Assembly: GCA_002422225.1 (NCBI GenBank)
Contig: DITX01000043.1
Coordinates: forward strand, 1 to 6,646
Direction: 5' to 3'
Length of the DNA: 6,646 nt
From: Gammaproteobacteria bacterium UBA6173
GTDB lineage: Bacteria > Pseudomonadota > Gammaproteobacteria > Pseudomonadales > Pseudohongiellaceae
Below the pieces are notes generated by a model that was not told the DNA's origin, searched no databases, and saw only the letters and a list, made by a program, of their open reading frames with translations. Both the position numbers and the translations under genes were made by a program. Positions 5,357-6,646 of this stretch are shown here, piece after piece (position 1 is the stretch's first letter; each line of letters begins with the position of its first letter).

Positions 5357-5638
5357 GTGAACCATCCTCTCAGCGTCGCCTTCGGTCTTTGTGTGCGTGC
5401 CTTGCGGCAGGAGCAAGGTTGGACGCAGGTGACGTTCAGTGAGCGCTGCGGTTTCTACCAGACCTATCTGAGCCGAATTGAGAACGGGCAGGCCAATCCG
5501 ACGCTCAATGCGATGGAGGTGATTGCCACCTGCTTGGGTCTCACCATATTCCAGCTTTTTGACAAGGTTCGCTTGCGTGAGGCCGCAGATTTGTCAGGTT
5601 CAAAGTCAGCGGCACATCAAGAACCGCCAGCACCTTAA
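5357..5638 (+). CDS. XRE-family helix-turn-helix transcriptional regulator
   Basis: The 93-residue product is an almost bare DNA-binding domain of the Cro/CI (XRE) type. Residues 9-69 show the five-helix pattern: FGLCVRALRQEQGWTQ (helix 1 and the start of helix 2), the turn and recognition helix through CGFYQTYLSRIENGQANPT, and the closing helices VIATCLGLTIFQLFD. The SRIENG and ANPTL motifs are characteristic. The ~24-residue tail is hydrophilic and probably disordered. The start is the GTG at 5357; ATG at 5353 is in another frame, and later starts would cut helix 1. No strong ribosome-binding site is visible. The gene diverges from the lipoprotein gene across a spacer carrying the 12-bp palindrome and converges on the PcfJ-like gene 61 bases away. 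Size and architecture fit an autoregulated element or cassette repressor; its targets are not known. Confidence 0.85.
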   Translation: MNHPLSVAFGLCVRALRQEQGWTQVTFSERCGFYQTYLSRIENGQANPTLNAMEVIATCLGLTIFQLFDKVRLREAADLSGSKSAAHQEPPAP

Positions 5639-5663
5639 CCAACGTAGTCAAAGCCAGTGCTCT

Positions 5664-5679
5664 GCTGGCATCAGCCAGC
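5664..5679. terminator. Hairpin between convergent genes, possible bidirectional terminator
   Basis: GCTGGC (5664-5669), loop ATCA and GCCAGC (5674-5679) form a perfect GC-rich 6-bp stem in the 61-base gap between the stops of the XRE and PcfJ-like genes. An overlapping alternative stem uses GCCAG at 5653-5657. No T-run follows on either strand, so intrinsic termination is doubtful. Confidence 0.3.
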
Positions 5680-5699
5680 GAACCTGGGCGCCCGACCGC

Positions 5700-6646
5700 T
5701 CACGCTGCCATCAACAGCCCATATGCCGTCTTCAACTGAGCTTCACTTCGATGTTGTCGCTGCAACTGCCGTCGGCAATCCTGAATGAGGTCATAAGCCC
5801 CGTCACTGATGCGCTGATTGGCAAAGCCTGAGAACTTGTGCACTTGGACTTGTTTCTTGGTCATCAGAAACGACGCCGTCGCCAGAGGATGGCGATGCGC
5901 CGAATGCCGCAGCGACACCATCAACAGTTCACCCTCGGCACACCGGCCGGCATACCTCGCCGCGCAGTGCTGCATCACTTGCCCCTCTTGCCAAATGTCT
6001 AGCGCACTGTTCAGGATGACTGCGCTGACCTTGCTGTCGTTGAGCTTCAGCTCATATGGCACTGTCCAGCCAGGGCCTGATTCGTGGCGTTTTTGATCGA
6101 GCAGCGCTTGCGCCTGCACCCGGCGCAAAATCCCTTTGAGTGTGAGTCGGCTAATGACGGCATCCGATAACGACTCGGCATGGTCCGATGCCCACGCAAA
6201 AATCGCCGTTGCCTGTGACTTGATCAGTTCCAGGGTGGCGGCGTCTGCCCGAGCCGTGATGGTGCCCAGGCGTTTGCAAAGTGGGAATAGGTCGTCCAGG
6301 TTGTGCACGTAATGGCTGTATGGTTGATTTGGGTTACCCCTAAGCTGCATCAGTGCGTGCAACAGTTCGCGCGGTGGCAACGCCTGGCTACCAAAGGTGG
6401 CTGCCAGTTGCACAATCTCGATGGCGCAGTTGTGCAGTTGCTGGCGACTTTGATCGTAGTAGGGCAGGAACTCATGAATCCACTGCGTTCCCTCCCGGCT
6501 CAACAGACGCCACACGGCGGCACCCAGACCACGCTGGCGCAATAAAGACTTCATGCTCTCGGTGATTTCCATGGAGCGATCCAACTCGTCTGACAGCAGG
6601 GCATGCAAGGCGATGAATTGCGGTGCCTCTTGCAGCAGTTGCAGGT
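5700..6646 (-). CDS. PcfJ-like protein, N-terminus outside the window
   Basis: The frame stays open to the last base, with about twelve further codons beyond the TTG at 6608, so the true start is to the right of the window. At least ~314 residues are present; Gram-negative PcfJ-like proteins are usually larger, as far as I recall. The diagnostic region is the W-Q-E-G-Q-V-M-Q-H-C segment followed by AARYAGRCAEGELLMVSLR (codons around 5990-5905) and then PLATASFLM, corresponding to the conserved HCxxxY and 'G....SLR....ATxE' pattern of the PcfJ domain. The part before it is helical and without a recognised motif. PcfJ is named from the conjugation region of enterococcal plasmid pCF10; its biochemical function is not established. 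The fold and His-Cys pair are suggestive of an enzyme or binding site, but that is inference. No conjugation gene is visible beside it. GC content is high, like the outer blocks. Confidence 0.75.
   Translation of the reverse strand, partial: LQLLQEAPQFIALHALLSDELDRSMEITESMKSLLRQRGLGAAVWRLLSREGTQWIHEFLPYYDQSRQQLHNCAIEIVQLAATFGSQALPPRELLHALMQLRGNPNQPYSHYVHNLDDLFPLCKRLGTITARADAATLELIKSQATAIFAWASDHAESLSDAVISRLTLKGILRRVQAQALLDQKRHESGPGWTVPYELKLNDSKVSAVILNSALDIWQEGQVMQHCAARYAGRCAEGELLMVSLRHSAHRHPLATASFLMTKKQVQVHKFSGFANQRISDGAYDLIQDCRRQLQRQHRSEAQLKTAYGLLMAA

Larger units (their letters stand above)
1..6646. mobile_element. Mosaic accessory region, probably part of an integrated element
   Basis: DUF3987, the ATVAT-type small protein, the zinc-ribbon/HGGxSTG pair, a short XRE regulator and a PcfJ-like protein are all families typical of prophages, plasmids or integrative elements. 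The blocks differ in base composition, and at least one gene looks cut at a junction. No integrase, transposase, terminal repeat or attachment site is seen, so the limits and type of the element are unknown. Confidence 0.45.

Noticed and set aside
5165..5416. Full 83-codon minus-strand frame running from inside the XRE gene to the lipoprotein start
   Set aside because: Its 5' part overlaps the XRE gene and the candidate operator. Only the internal 39-codon part with a ribosome-binding site is worth noting.
5818..6565. Several plus-strand frames of 70-92 codons opposite the PcfJ-like gene
   Set aside because: They are antisense shadows. The minus strand has one long open frame with the PcfJ motif.
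1..6646. CRISPR array, transposase or insertion-sequence ends
   Set aside because: No regularly spaced 25-40-base repeats, no transposase-like protein and no matching terminal inverted repeats with target duplications were found by eye.

Overview
The window looks like accessory DNA from a Betaproteobacterium, most likely order Burkholderiales and perhaps a Comamonadaceae-like organism. I infer this from recalled resemblance of the left-hand genes to families common in that group: a YfjI/DUF3987 protein followed by a small 'ATVATSATD' protein. A lipoprotein with a polyglycine run directly after its lipobox fits too. No rRNA, tRNA, transposase, integrase or CRISPR array is visible, so neither the species nor the type of mobile element can be named.

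Left block (1 to about 1436, plus strand, GC-rich): the C-terminal two thirds of a DUF3987 helicase/primase-like protein, already open at the window edge. It overlaps by ATGA a small protein whose N-terminal part is family-like. That small protein's last ~27 codons are simply the antisense of the neighbouring gene, so it looks cut off at a recombination junction near 1437. Its 5' part carries a TGCGAC repeat cluster folding into a large hairpin.

Second block (1444-2373, minus strand, GC-rich): a translationally coupled pair, a zinc-ribbon protein followed by a 70-residue HGGxSTG protein. Such pairs are typical of prophages and integrative elements.

Central block (2482-5168, minus strand, clearly AT-rich): three exported proteins of unknown function. 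Two have signal peptides, unrelated bodies and nearly the same C-terminal SHOCT module. The third is a lipoprotein with an eight-glycine run after the lipobox cysteine. The change in base composition, the export signals and the position between element genes suggest imported cargo acting at the cell envelope.

Right block (5357-6646, GC-rich): a short XRE-type regulator on the plus strand faces a PcfJ-like protein on the minus strand that runs off the window. A perfect 12-bp palindrome lies between the divergent lipoprotein and regulator genes and is a good candidate operator. The working model is an XRE-controlled envelope-protein cassette carried in a mosaic mobile element. The link between regulator and cassette is inferred from position only.

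There is no gene-free stretch longer than about 300 bases. The largest gap (5169-5356) holds the palindrome and a possible leader peptide.
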